Below, piece by piece: positions 11,901 to 24,360 of a stretch of 64,000 bases of DNA. Numbering within the stretch: position 1 is the first letter of the stretch; each line of letters starts with the position of its first letter. Source of the stretch: Apostichopus japonicus (taxonomy: Eukaryota > Echinodermata > Holothuroidea > Aspidochirotida > Stichopodidae); contig NC_092565.1 of assembly GCF_037975245.1 (NCBI RefSeq), positions 14,105,499 to 14,169,498 of the forward strand, written 5' to 3'. The position numbers and the translations under genes were made by a program. Below the pieces are notes generated by a model, which worked only from the letters and a program-made list of their open reading frames with translations, had not been told where the DNA came from and made no database searches.

Positions 11901-14900
11901 ATAGTTTGGAACCATGATTGTATGTACTACAGGTCCTGTCACTACAACCTGTGTTGTTATTTAAGGAAGAGTGTAGCTTGTGCATTGCCTGGTTAATAAT
12001 ACAATAGTACCATTGAACCTCATAGCAAAACCCAATATTAAACATTGTGCATACACAGCTGACAAAACAGAATTTGAAAAAAAACAGAGAGAAAAACAGA
12101 CTTAAATAGACTGCAACAGCATCCAAAGTGTAAAATTTGGTTATGGTTTAACACAGACCAGTCACACTAACATCTGTTTGTTTAGATGCTGCCTCACCCT
12201 TCACTGCAAAGGTATGAAGCAATGATCTAAATATCATGTGTGAAATATGACACGCATTATTTAAATACAAATGCCTTTCATTGTGAAAGATATTGTAAAA
12301 CATTTTTGGGTGTCATTAAACTTTTTGAGCAATTTTGTTATCATGTGATCATATTACTATTGATGCAGAATACTGTAGATCAGTGGCACCCAGTCTTGTT
12401 AGGTCACATCCCACCACCCAAATTTTTGGCATTCAGCCGCAAAACATTGATCATCCCTTCCTCTCCTCCCCCACCCCACTCCAACAATTCATCATTACAA
12501 TGCCAATGGAATTTGTTGCTACTGTGATGGTTTGCTCTGTTTCCTTGCTATGATTTCATCAGTCTTGACCTGAAGAAGCGACAATGCAATCCCGGGAATC
12601 GCTCACAGTTGAAACAAATTCTGGTGACTTCTGAATCGATCTATTGACCCATCAAAAATCCTTTATGACCCAAACATTGGGTCGTGAGTCGTGACCCAAT
12701 GGTAGCCGACGGCCACTCTAGATTTCTGCTTCTAATGTTGTAAACAGTAGGTAACCTATGTTGCAAACAGGAGGTAACCTATGTTGTAATCAGGAGGTAA
12801 TCTATGTTGCAAACAGGAAGTTTCTTATAGCATGTGATCGTCATACTATTTATGCAAATACTGTAAATTAGAACTCTGCTTCCTGCGTTGTACACAGGGG
12901 GTCAGTTCTTTTCTTTCCTTTTTTCTTTTATGAAAGGTAATAGTTCAAAGAAAGGTACAAGAAGTAGTTGCAGCTGGCAAAGATCACATTAAGCCTTCCT
13001 TCCTTTCCATAACTCTTGGAACTTTTACGTGCTATGAATGCAAAAACAAGTCTACAGTGATGTTTATTTTGTTTGTGTGGGAGTTTGTATCAGTTTACAT
13101 GTACTACTACTCGGAAACAGAGTTGATATCTCTGCATGGTGATTTAGTGTATAGGATATCAAGGTTATTATATACAACAAGATATACATTGTAACATTAT
13201 ATCATTACAGCCAGGACTGACAGACTCTTCAGGAAACCCAACCTTTTGATAGTTCATGTTTCTGGAATGTAAAGTGTTTGTCAGAGTAATGCAGCCAAAC
13301 AAGTTCAAAGTCTTGAAACATGTTTCGTTTCTGAATGACTGTTTGTCTGACATTTCGAAACACTAATGCAAATAAATCTTTAAAATGTAACATTGAGGTT
13401 AATCCTTTCTGGGTTTTTTTTCATGTTTTTTTTTTGAGAAACCAAAAATAATTTTTGTTGGCAAAAATTTAATGCTGTTATGTGATAGACCAATCAAAAC
13501 AACTTGTCGTCAGTCTAACTAACATTTCGATGTTAAGTTTGAGGGTCTTGAGAAATTTACCCGTGACATATGTAAGATGCTCATCTTTCAAAATTGTTGG
13601 ACTCTGTATCATTATTGCATGATGTCAGCTCATCACCTCTAGTAATATTCTATAAAGGCATAAGATGCTGTGGTGTCAAATAAAAGGTTTACATACTTAC
13701 ATACATTCATACAAACTCAATGCGCTAAAATTTACAAGAAAAATAATACCAACAAAATGTACAATTAATTAAACAGGTAAGCCTTAAGTTGTTTTTTGAA
13801 CAGTGCAACAGATTTAGGATGCATTACGATGCATTATATCCATTTAGCACAAATGGTGTTTGACTTCAGACTGGGGGTCCCCCCCTTATGTTTTCATATT
13901 AAGCTATTTCAAGAAATATTTGGGATAGTGTCAGTAAAAATAAATACAACAGAAGATTACCACTATTAAGTATGCCTGTATCAAATTAGGAACAAACAAC
14001 ATGAAAGCCAAAATGGATGCAATTTAAATAGTGACCTGCAATGAGACGTTTCTAGCTTTGTTTGCTTTTTTTTTTGTATGAAATAACAAAACTAAACTTT
14101 TGTCTAAAAGTCATCATTTTGAATTTCAGATTTTTCTTCTTTTGGAACTAACAATATTTGGAATATATGCCATCCTTTTCTGCTGCTGCTGTAATATTCT
14201 AGCACTTTTTTCAAATCAAGAAATATCTAGGTCTAAGTTCACAGTACTTTCCAAATGGACAAGGAAATTCTACTGTTATCTGGTTTCACCTACAGTTAAA
14301 TTTATGATGTCATCAGGCCACTTTATATCTTCATTTTTTATTGTGATACAGATTGAAATGTTTCACCAAGAAATTTTACATCGAGATTCCTTGAGAAAAG
14401 AAGACGACCCTCTACTTTTATCGGAAGAAGAATTAAGATTCGCAAAAGAGTAAGTGACAATATTTACTGCATTACATTTAAGAAATGGGGAGTCAGAAAA
14501 GACTTCCAAATCAGCGATTTACATTGGCAGCCTGGATATATATATTTTTTTTAACTTATCCTACTCTGACCTTGTGCGAACCAAATTTTTGTCATCTGCA
14601 CTAAATGTTTCCGTAAAGATGTTAATAATGGTGGAGATGAATTAAGAACGTTGAAACAGATGTGGCCATTGTAAAATAGGTAGCACCTGCACCTGTGTGA
14701 TAACATACTGCATGTAAAACACATAAAGTGTGGATACTGTATGTTCTATTCCAATTTACCCAAAGTTTATTGAGTAATGTAGTGACTATTCAAATAGCTA
14801 TCATTTCCCATTTGTGTCTGCTCTATGCATCTTACAGTACTTTTTGACTAGGTAGTAAATGTTGATTTGAAGCTAACAGACGGTGTCTGCACTTTCGTAG

Positions 14901-17900
14901 ATGTGACCTACATATGAGCATCTATTCAGATCAGTGCAGAACAGGGACAGTCAATCGGTATTCGTCAACCCAACAGGCTATAAATACGACCTGAGAAAGA
15001 TGACAATATGGTCGGCAAACATTTATCGGCTCAAAATGTTGGACTAAATCCAAATGTGGGGACCCTTAAGACCTCAAGCTCGGGTACACTGTTGATCTAG
15101 CCTGCATATTGACGTTTGATGACTTACAAATCTGTCTGTTCCAACAGGCCACATTGGAAGATAGAGCATAACTTAACTAGTGTTCATGCTGTACTCTCTT
15201 ATTGTAAAACTCCACAAAACAGCTGTGACCCTGAATGTTTTTTTTTTATGTTTAAGAGATGTCCCATAAATGTCAAAATGATTATCAGTTGATGGTTGCA
15301 TTCAGATGGCAGAGTTACTTACTTCCAATTGAAATTGTCACAGAGGAGAAGTCATTAATTTTTCATTTCTCTACAATTCTCTCCCTCAAAGAGTAACTAT
15401 CTATCGATATTGAATATGCAAATGTATGCAGTTTTTGCATCTTTCCAATCTACTGCTACATGTTCCTTTTGTTTCATACTTCCCTGTCTCTTAAATTGTA
15501 TGCATTCCACAATAAACAATCTGTTTCCAATTCCAATATTCTGTTTGTGTTATATGAGTGACAGACAGGCCTTAATGATATCTTCAAGACAAGACTAATC
15601 AACATGATGTTTCTCTATTTTCATTTTCTTTTTTGGTTTTATTTCACATCAGCTTTGTTTGAAGTTTTAATAGTATACATGCTTTCATTTGCATCGTTGC
15701 TGCCTCACACCCCGACCCCCCACCCCAACCCCCCACGTGTATGTTGCCATTAATCCCCATTTAAGAGTATACAGGGAGTGCTGATACGAGAGATAACTGA
15801 ATTATTAAACTTAAAAGTATCTCACCACAATAGAGATGACACTAAAGAGTTGTAGTGTTTGTTTGATAGCTTCAAAAGTTCAAATATTGTATGCTGTCAA
15901 ATATTTATAGCCCAAAGATCCAAAGCATTCTTTTTGACAATATATATAGGAGAAACATGCATGATGTATGTATAGGCCTACAATGATGATTATTAATTTC
16001 TATACCTCAATTAGTAAATAGTACAAGCCTCCATACATTGCCAGTTTATTGCAATATTAAACTTTATCTCAATAAAAACCAAGTGCGGAAGGGAAGATTT
16101 CTGTCAAAAGTTTACCAATGTCATTATCACCTCTACCCACCTCCCAATAGTGCCAGTAAATCAATAGTCCTATTGGTGCTTATATTTAATGTAATCTAAT
16201 GTTAAAGACTTTGTGAGTCATAAATTTGTATCAAGATAGTTATAGCATACAGGGAGTTATATCTTGAAGGGGGTCAATAACCCACGCGCTACAAAATGTT
16301 CTTGTTTGTGAAGAAAGTATATGCAAAGGAGATGCATTTCGGACTTACCCTTACAATTATTAGCACCCCTGTGATAATACGGTGCATAGCTTCATCGGCA
16401 ATAAATTGGTTAATAAATTTAAGAGCATTTGGTGAAACGGCTTCACAGTACAGTAGTTTTAACAGGTGCAAAGTATCATTTGTGTGTGTCGGTGTTTTCC
16501 CCCATTTTCCCCAGATGAGCATTTACATGGATTTGAGATTATAGCTGGTATCATAATCCTTACTGTAATTTGAAATTCTGTGATAAATCATATTATTAAT
16601 GGCATATTGGCAAAGGGGATACTTCAATGCATTCACATGTTGTGTAGAATTTTTGAGCGCTAAGTTGTCTCTCTCTCTCTCTCTGCATGGAAGACTCAAA
16701 CTTATAGACTTTGTGTGCACGTCATTATTACTGTATTGTGCATAATCAGGTTAAGAACTTACCCAGTTTGCTAGATGCAATATCAGATAAATTATCCCCC
16801 CCCCCCAAGGTTAAGTTACAATCAGTACTGTTGTTCTACCCAAGGTTGGTTTTTATGCTTGCTATGTAAAATATAGTCTTGCAAGAATGCAGTGCAAGGT
16901 GTTCTACATAGATTGATCATAAAATTAGTAGGCCTAAAAGATGTTTGCAAAGGAACACTGTCTTCCCTTTGAATATGTATGAACTTGGATAAATTTAACC
17001 CAAACTACAGCTTCCCAATAATAAAAACCCTTTCTGGTACTGGAAGAAGAAAGTTCAACGACTCTTTGAGTGTTGTACAGATTTAACATAAGGTGTGGTT
17101 ATTTGACATAAGTCACAGTGAGATGTGGTCATGGGTCTTACTTTAGCAGGGCTGGAACACATCGAACAGAATCCAACCAACATGGACAGAAAATTGCCAT
17201 CGTTGCCACAGCTATTACTTGCCATACAGCCCTCAAAATGCACCTGTTGCCAATAGCAACATCTGCTACATAGGTCCCTTGTTAAAGTCAATGGGTGCAT
17301 TCATAACAAACTTGATCACTGAACTCCAACTTATAGATGGGACGTCTGAATACAAAGTGATATTTTTACATTTTCTGTCATATCTGTATGTGACGTACAT
17401 TTCTTCCTCACTTTAAAGAAAATGCCTTGGTGCATGTTCAAAGTTTGAAAATTGTTTTGGTGCCCAATAGAAAGCTGCAAAATTTCTGCGATGCCCCTGC
17501 TCTGGCATCTCAAAGAGAATTCATAGCAATTTATAACATGCCATCAAACAATTTGCCATGCTCCTATCAATCCTCAATTCAAGGACCTCTAGGGAGTTAA
17601 AATTTTCGTAAAATATTGTTCTAAAGAGTGTTGCATGTAATCTTCTCACCCTCTGACAGCCTCAAAGCAAGCTTTGTCATTAGTTTCCCTGCAACAGCAC
17701 TTGAATAAGATAGATATTATTGGAAAGTGATCAGCTTTTGATTGGTTTATTGGATATTTGATGACGAGTTAAGTGCTCTTCATATGTGACAGGAAAGATG
17801 GACTGCCGGAGCAGACAACCAACAAGTATTCAGCCCTCTCAGCATCATGTTGATAACTCACAATAAGTCTTGAAGATATCATTAAGGCCTGTCTGTCTCT

Positions 17901-20900
17901 CATAAATAACACAAACAAAGCTGATGTGCAATAAAAACCAAAAAGTAAATGAAAAACAACATGTTGAAAGCTCACAATAAGTCTTGAATATATCATTAAG
18001 GCTATTACTGTAAGTCTATCTCACATAAATAACACAAACAGAATATTAGAATTGGAAACAGATTGTTCATCCATTACAAGAGGCAGGGAAGTATGGAACA
18101 AAAGGTACATGTAGCAGTAGATTGGAAAGATGCAAAAAACTGCATAAATTTGCATATTCAATATCGATAGATAGTTACTCTTTGAGGGAGAGAATTATAG
18201 ATTAATGAATAATGAAGGACTTCTCCTCTGTGAAAATTTCAATTAGAAGTAAGTAACTCTGCCATCTGAATGCAACCATCAACTGATAAGCATTTTGACA
18301 TTTATGGGACATATCGCTTTACAGGGGCAAACAAGTGATTGCTCAAAGTGATTGTATTTTCATATTAAATGGCACACAAGAATTCTGTTTAAGCTTTTAT
18401 TCGATGATTTATCCAATTAGTATCGTTCACTTCATATCCCTGTAGCTATGCTGATGGTGTCCAGAGTCATTTTAAGTCACTTGTTTTGACCCACTTACCG
18501 CAAAATTTTCAGAAGTTAGACAGAGAGAAAACAGGTAAGATTAAAAGAGAAACGTCATGATTACTTCTGTATGAACAATTTAACGTTAGTTTATGTCCAA
18601 GGGGCTATTTTTATTGACTGGTCTCGTTATTAATTTCTCACTAATGAAGGTTCTTATTGTAAACAAATATAAGAGGGTTTACAGTGTTAGAATGATCAGT
18701 TGCAATGCTATTTCAATTTTTAATACCTCATTTTTTTACCTAAAATGTCAAAAACTTAATAGTACTCACACACAAAACCACTGCATTATTTCATTGAGTT
18801 TAGGTACAGTACATGAAGTGTGGAAAAGAATTACAGCTGATTATTATGTGCTAGAAACTGAAAGTAAGTACACAATATATGTTTAACTCTAGGGCTAAGG
18901 TGATGTTCTCATCCTAAAAGTGTTTCCCTGACAAACCTGAAAGAAGGAAAATGTCATTTGCTGTATTTTGAATGTTGGTATGAAAGAAGTTCAGAGGACG
19001 TAAATTATTGGTTCTTTCAAAAAAAATTGCATGCTTTGAGAATTTAAGTTTGATTCCTCATGATGTATTACAAACAATCCTACAGTTATACCTAGTTTTG
19101 ATTCCTTGCGGGAGGCCAAAGAAATCTAAGTGATGGTGGTGGCAAGTGTGTATGCGTGCATGTATGTATGTGTGTATGTATGTATGTGACACTTGCTTGT
19201 AAACACGGTAACTCAAAAAGTTACCGTAATAGTGGATTAACTTCATACTTGGTATGTGGATCTGTCTTATTGAGTACAAGAAGCCTATTGTTTTCTGTGA
19301 AGTTCAATGGTCATTTGGGGTCAACACTTCCTACATGGTATGTAGATTCAGTTTACTGAGTACAAGAACCTATTGACATTGGTGGAGGTCAAGGTCATTT
19401 GCGGTCAACATTTATATGAAAGTCTGAAAACCTTGTAAACATGATAACATAACAACTATATCTTTCTTGAACTTCATACATAGTATGTTCCAGCTTGGTG
19501 AGTGCAAGAATCCTATCAAAATTGGTAGAGGTCAAAGGACACATGAGGTCAACAGGCATCAAAATCTGAAAATGTTTTAAACATGATAACTCTTAAATTA
19601 AAGCTATAATTAATCTGTGAATTCTCCAATGCTATGATTTTCTTTCGGTGAACGTAGCTTGGTCAAATTCAGTTCAGTTTGGGTTCTGTGAAGGGGCTCT
19701 ATAGGCCTCAACAAATCATACCTGGTATCCAGGTAATGAAACCTGCTTCAGAGTTTATACTCTTGCTATAAACATGCACCTAAACCTCCTATCAGTTTGC
19801 CCCCTCTGAGCATCAAGTGGTCGATAGGTTATCTCAATGGGCACAAACTGGCTCAAGGGTCAAAAGGTGGAAATCTCAAATGGTGGAAAATTTTGGCCAA
19901 TGCTTCAGAAGTATTTCACAATGAATGGCTCTCCCTTAATTCTTGGACAAAGTTTACTCACTTGCCCTTGACATTAGTCAGATAGTAACTTTGAATTTTT
20001 TTGAGGACATTGTATGGTAAGGAATCACAAAGGTAGCTGTCCTTCTGGTTTCTTTCTCAGTATTATTTTGTTTGCTTTGTCCAAAGTTCAAAATGCTAAT
20101 TCCTCTGAAGGTCATTTCAAAAGGTCATTAGAAAGACAAACAAAACCTGACAACTTATCGAGATATCCCAAATTCAAAGAGTGTTAAATATTGTAAAGTT
20201 TCTTTGTCTGTAGAACAATAAAATAGAAGATAACTGATAGAAAGGAAACAAACTAAGACCGTTGAGGATCAACAATGATCAAATGATCAACACGTCACCC
20301 ACGTAGCTCACATTAATTTGCTGTTATTCTAGTTGCAGTTTCCTTCTTGTAATCATTTCATCAGTTTTGAGAATACTCTCCTCCTCCACATTGTTTTTGA
20401 GCAGCAGATGAATGTATGAATCAATTAAATGCCCTCTGTTCATACTGCGAAAGCTTTTGTCTTGCTTGAAGGTACATGTTTTCTAAATTGTTGTTGTCCA
20501 AAGAATTTGTGCGCCTGTGTTTGCGTACATCAAGGGAAACGTTTCAAAAATAGCTGAACACCTCCTATTCAACTCATGAGAAACTGGATTTTCTAAAAAT
20601 GTGATTGGAAAGTATCCCCCACCCGCCCCACCTCCGTTTACCTACCAGCTGAAATATTTGGATTAATATTAATTATCTCTATAACGTAGTTTCAGTTTCT
20701 CTAAAGTCAATGGGAGAGTATAAAATTAAACTAAAATGGTTACTGATTTCTCATATGGAATTTTTCCTTCGTCAATCAATATCATTTATATTTTATTTCT
20801 TTATAATTTTTTTCTTCAGCCCCTAAACCTGATGTAGACAGTTACGTCTTTCTTAAAGCCAACAGGGATCAGGACCAGGTATTGATCGAACCAGAGCTGG

Positions 20901-21879
20901 ACGATGATCCTAGGTAAGTATAATAAAGGTCATCCGATATTGACCACAAATATACTAACGGAAGTAAATCAATTATGACCCTCATAATTTAAATGCTGAA
21001 AAAGCATGTAACTGCCAAACCTCTGACAAACTTTCATCTCTAAGACATGTACAGTAATTTGTCTTATCTAACTTTTTTGCAATGGGTGGAAATAATTCAG
21101 GTGGGTGGGGGGGAGCCATAATTTCACCAGGGAAGTATTTTTGATTATTTGATAAGTAATTTTAAAGCCTTCTAAAATGTTGAGGCCACTTCTAATGGTC
21201 TTCAGCTGTAGGTGTAACTAAAAGAGTTGGTGTTTTAATGTGTATTATGTTAACAGGATGGAGATCCTTTTGTTTTGCATAGGCTACTGTAAGTTATACA
21301 AAATCACTCAGGTTCTATCTAGTGCTAGTAGTCTTGGATACTCCGGATATGAACGCTGTACACACTGTCTGAATCATATCCCAATACATTCAAATCATAT
21401 CTTTGTGGCAAAATGAACTTCTTGTCATATATTGGCAGCTTGGAACTGTGACAAAAATTACTTAAATATTTGAAAGTTTGAATGTTAGGAATTTTCAAAT
21501 TGGATCTAGGTGTTTGATATAGAACACATGCTAACTGCATGATGACAGGCAATTTATATTTAGGATGTTAATTAGCTTAGTTCCTCACTATTAATGAACA
21601 AAATCAATAATGAATATCATGAGTTATTAATGTTTAAACCCATCAGCTCTGCACCCTTGAAGTAACCAAAAATCAGGTGACCATTCTAGCTGATTCTTGC
21701 TGCAATCTGAATTGGTAACAACCAAGGTTGTGAATTAATGTTGTCCATTTATGTAGAATCTATTGTTTGTTTCTCACAATAGTGCAGAGGTAGTGGATCT
21801 AGTCAAAGACTCCCAGTACATTATGAGGTTCCGACCTTTGGCCCCCCTCGTTGCAGATGGGACTGTTTCATTGATATGA
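8889..21879 (+). CDS. GINS4: DNA replication complex GINS protein SLD5, complete seven-exon gene
   Basis: Encodes SLD5, one of four subunits of the GINS complex, which joins CDC45 and MCM2-7 to form the replicative CMG helicase in the nucleus. Coding exons are 8889-8987, 10275-10421, 11045-11098, 14352-14449, 18446-18534, 20820-20913 and 21783-21879. They sum to 678 bases, or 225 residues plus stop, close to the vertebrate protein (about 223). The N-terminus (residues 1-33) is acidic. The alpha-helical SLD5 domain follows, with AWLNEKFAPDLLESK at 34-48, QMEENLR near 61-67 and a basic RIRFIISSYLRRRLEK at 85-100. The C-terminal beta domain has DSYVFLKA and ends FRPLAPLVADGTVSLI, the typical SLD5 end. 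All introns are GT-AG with consistent phases. An in-frame stop lies 10 bases upstream of the ATG. I see no frame break, so the gene should be functional. Confidence 0.97.
8988..10274 (+). other. GINS4 intron 1
   Basis: A 1,287 base GT-AG intron, AT-rich. It has several taggcctat-like words near 9040-9110 and 9240-9255. No embedded gene or bounded repeat was found. Confidence 0.7.
10275..10421 (+). CDS. GINS4: GINS4 exon 2 (core helical domain)
   Basis: 49 codons after a ttcatttag acceptor. It encodes the most conserved block, beginning AWLNEKFAPDLLESK and ending with ILIHRME. The donor is GAG|GTATAG, phase 0. Confidence 0.96.
10422..11044 (+). other. GINS4 intron 2
   Basis: A 623 base intron. 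Around 10735-10990 it has a less AT-rich stretch with cccaatcggtaaccat-type words but no recognisable element. Confidence 0.65.
11045..11098 (+). CDS. GINS4: GINS4 exon 3 (basic helix)
   Basis: 18 codons after a ctctttcag acceptor, encoding IDRIRFIISSYLRRRLEK. This is the arginine-rich helix of SLD5. The donor is AAG|GTAACG, phase 0. Confidence 0.96.
11099..14351 (+). other. GINS4 intron 3
   Basis: A 3.25 kb intron, AT-rich. It holds a 23 bp tandem repeat (12735-12826). A possible decayed element runs from about 12383 (cagtggcacccag) to about 12716 (ggccact), but its flanks do not give a clean target duplication. The open frame at 14100-14453 merely runs into exon 4. Confidence 0.65.
12735..12826 (+). 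repeat. 23 bp tandem repeat, four copies
   Basis: Four 23-base units start atgttgtaaacagtagg / atgttgcaaacaggagg, each closing with taacct or a variant. A fifth, more diverged half unit with the same flank (ctgcttcctgcgttgtacac) lies near 12876-12898. The array is intronic in GINS4. Confidence 0.85.
14352..14449 (+). CDS. GINS4: GINS4 exon 4
   Basis: 98 bases after a gatacag acceptor. It encodes IEMFHQEILHRDSLRKEDD and LLLSEEELRFAK, matching the SLD5 region just before the beta domain linker. The donor is AAAGA|GTAAGT. The exon ends with two bases of a split codon. Confidence 0.94.
15258..15660 (+). repeat. Left arm of a 3 kb inverted repeat in intron 4
   Basis: The arm runs from gatgtcccataaatgtc to cacatcagctttgttt. 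Its reverse complement is found at 17911-18312 with scattered substitutions and small indels. Shared words include actatctatcgatattgaat, aatctactgctacatgt and gccttaatgatatcttcaag. Confidence 0.85.
17911..18312 (-). repeat. Right arm of the intron 4 inverted repeat
   Basis: Inverse of 15258-15660. The inner part is duplicated: the segment cacaataagtcttgaa[g/t]atatc followed by attaaggc appears at 17860-17887 and again at about 17973-18002, and the left arm has it once. Confidence 0.85.
18446..18534 (+). CDS. GINS4: GINS4 exon 5
   Basis: 89 bases after a ccctgtag acceptor. With the split first codon it encodes YADGVQSHFKSLVLTHLPQN and then FQKLDREKT, the linker into the C-terminal beta domain. 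The donor is ACAG|GTAAGA and the exon ends with one base of a codon. Confidence 0.95.
18535..20819 (+). other. GINS4 intron 5
   Basis: A 2.3 kb intron whose middle (19140-20070) is copy 2 of repeat family A. The remainder is AT-rich with a polypyrimidine tract before the exon 6 acceptor. Confidence 0.7.
19140..20070 (+). repeat. Dispersed repeat family A, copy 2
   Basis: Begins with a TG/TATG tract, then gacacttgcttgtaaacac and ggtaactcaaaa. It then has repeated blocks with catacttggtatgtggatc, gagtacaagaa and aggtcaaaggacacatgagg, and a unique-looking tail shared with 1-775. It is the most complete copy in the window. Confidence 0.82.
20820..20913 (+). CDS. GINS4: GINS4 exon 6 (C-terminal beta domain)
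   Basis: 94 bases after a ttcttcag acceptor. It encodes PKPDVDSYVFLKANRDQDQ and VLIEPELDDDP. This is the hallmark SLD5 C-terminal strand region. The donor is CCTAG|GTAAGT, and the exon ends with two bases of a codon. Confidence 0.96.
20914..21782 (+). other. GINS4 intron 6
   Basis: An 869 base AT-rich intron with a G-rich run near 21100-21113. No feature beyond the splice sites. Confidence 0.65.
21783..21879 (+). CDS. GINS4: GINS4 exon 7 (C-terminus and stop)
   Basis: 97 bases after a ctcacaatag acceptor. It encodes AEVVDLVKDSQYIMRFRPLA and PLVADGTVSLI, then TGA at 21877-21879. The ending matches SLD5 orthologues, so the C-terminus is complete. Confidence 0.95.
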
Positions 21880-22410
21880 GGAACGAGGATTGTCTGGAAG
21901 GGAGAAATGACCATAAAGTCATCCAGGAACTCGACCTTCAGTTATGCAATCATCCTACGGCCATCGTCTTGGTTGATGATGTTAGTGCTATCATGTTTTC
22001 CGACAACAGTCAGTAATATTCATACCACACAGACATGTGTACATGGTGGTTGTCCAAAAATGTCAGAATATTTTAAGACTGCCGGAATCTTGTTCGCATG
22101 AAGCTGGAGTTTTCAATCCATTCAGTGCTGAGGATTGCATACAATGATCGGCCGGTACCAGTGAGTTCTGTGCCTCTGTTCCTCATTCAGCATGATGCGG
22201 ATGTGCCATACGAACATGAAGAGAGCTCCAACATGTAGTAGAATCTGCGTCTTTTCTGATGAGCAGAGGTGAAGCATTAATTCGGAAGTGCTGCATGCCA
22301 CCAGTGGATAAACATGAGTGATTATCAGATATGGTTGAAACTCCAGACTTTTAGCAGGTTGATACAATAATTTAAACATTGAACAAGTTAAGCTAAGTGC
22401 CAGTAATAAA
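21880..22410 (+). other. Likely GINS4 3'UTR
   Basis: Non-coding sequence after the stop. The first clear AATAAA that I find is at 22405-22410, with another at 22869-22874. The exact cleavage site cannot be read from sequence alone. Confidence 0.4.
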
Positions 22411-24360
22411 TTGGTAGAAATATATTCCAAGGGCTTTGTCAATTTGTGCTGGCATGGTATGAGCATATGTCAGCAGCTGATAGCACTTTAAAGGGAGGCC
22501 ATCACTGCTGTTTAGATAGGGGGATGGTCAAGGTGAGAGGTGGCACTAAAGTGCAGTGAAAGAACATGACAGCAGTAATAGTGTGCCTGTGGACAACACA
22601 GTCGTGCGTTCATTAATGGCACAAATATTATCAGTTGGTAACAAAACATTGAAATGATATGACATGGATGCTTATGTTGGAGGGTGAAAGGGAAGTAGGA
22701 GCTGGATGGGAATGAAGGGGATGAAGAGAGGTACAATTTACCTTTCAGCAGTTTACTTTAACCTGCCTAGGCTAGCTAGTGTTGGCAAGGACGCAAAAAT
22801 GTAGTGAATGACTGACCGAGTGGCTGGTAACGGTCTTATTCAGGCTATATCCTTGCAAATTAAAACAAATAAATTCTTGTGATAGCTATAACAAAGTTTT
22901 AACACATACAGTATCATGTGCATTAGCACACCATATAACTATGGTATGGTAACTCAGGATACAAAAAAAAAAGACGAAAATATGTCCCAAAGAATCAAGA
23001 GGAGCCAAGCAATCTTTTTTTTTAATGGAAATAACCGTCTAAAGACTTAGCCACTTTAAGATACAAATGAATTGACTAGGTGACCCAGATTTTAGCCATG
23101 GAGAACTTTCCCCCCCCCCCTCCATCCTAACATAGTCCCATGCTAGTGCCTTTAGTTGTATCGGTTACTGTCTCTCATGTCTGCTCATACCTTTATGAGG
23201 TTACTATTCCATGTACAATTCCTTCCTCACCGCAGACTCAAACAGTAAAGGATACTGTGGCTTTTCAAAATCAATGATTTTCTTCCCCTTGATTTTTTTT
23301 TTTTTTTCAATTTTAATGATTTACAAATAAAGTCTTATATACATAAAGTAATAGTATGAAAATAAACTTTGACTCGGCAGATGAAAGCAGAATCTGTTTT
23401 AAACCAATCAATGGCTGGGCTTGGATGACAACCAGCGCATTCCTGGTTTAAGGGAGATTAGAGATGTGACATTTATTGTCTGAGCTCCAGATGAGTATGC
23501 CCACATTTTAACCAGACGTATAACAAAAATTTCATCGCAGAGTTTTTTCCCAGGGGCACATTATTCCCATGTTGATGCAACATTTATTAAGTCTATGATT
23601 TCATTTTGATTATCTAAAGGCACAGAAAGTGATTTTTTTCCCCCCAGAATATTTTAAAGGAACTACTCTAAAGTATTTTTCCATAGCGACAGAACCATGG
23701 GCAAAGGCTACAGTCTCATATTTATCGGCCTTAACTCAGTCTTTTTCGTTAAAGCTCTTGTGAATCTGTATATTTGTTATTCATTGCAGGTACTAGTCAA
23801 TATAAACAACCAAAAAGGTTCAAGGAACATGTTGAACCTTGTTTCTCTTTTCTGTCTTCTCCTTGCCACCATCCCCCGGCCTTCCCCGCCCCCCATCTAC
23901 GTCATTTGTTGTTGAAAATCACCTACATGGTACACATGTCTATTCCAAACTGTGTGAAAAGTGAGAGTGATAAACTCTTCCTATGTAGCAGAGCAATTTA
24001 CTACAAATAATTTAGCTGAATGTTTCATATTTATCTCTATGATCTAAGAAGCAACACCACAAATGTTTATTTGAGGTGCTCTAACTTCATGAAGCCCACT
24101 TTCAGGAAGACAGCATTTCCTGCAGTTTTTATACAGCTCAAACTATCAATTCTGAGTGTTTTGCAGTGTGACATGAAAATAACCTGATCGGAAGAATTGT
24201 CCCAACTGGATTATACCAACGATGGACGGCTGTCCATCACTTTTGCAGTACTGTACTTTCATTTCCTGCTTTGAAGTACTGACATGTCGCACTGACATGA
24301 GCATATATAAGTATGTTACTTGAAGGGTGTGAAGACTAGTGCACAAAGAAACATCTCATG
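22411..24360. other. Intergenic, nothing recognised
   Basis: AT-rich with poly-A/T runs, a C10 tract at about 23111-23120 and a T-rich tract at 23294-23309. The short open frames look random. Confidence 0.45.

Larger units (their letters stand above)
14450..18445 (+). other. GINS4 intron 4, with two facing 400 bp arms
   Basis: A 4.0 kb intron. Most of it is the inverted pair 15258-15660 and 17911-18312 and their 2.25 kb spacer. The spacer has a C-rich stretch at about 15711-15736 and a (CT)n run at about 16669-16684 but no coding region that I recognise. Confidence 0.65.

Noticed and set aside
12383-12716. Possible hAT-like element with cagtggcacccag and ggccact ends
   Set aside because: The flanks ctgtagat and ctagattt do not give a convincing duplication and the right end is not a good inverse of the left.
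14100-14453. 117-residue open frame in GINS4 intron 3
   Set aside because: Only its last 32 codons are real, being exon 4; the rest is hydrophobic read-through of intron.
22122-22466. 114-residue minus-strand open frame
   Set aside because: It overlaps the likely GINS4 3'UTR and shows no domain or family resemblance.
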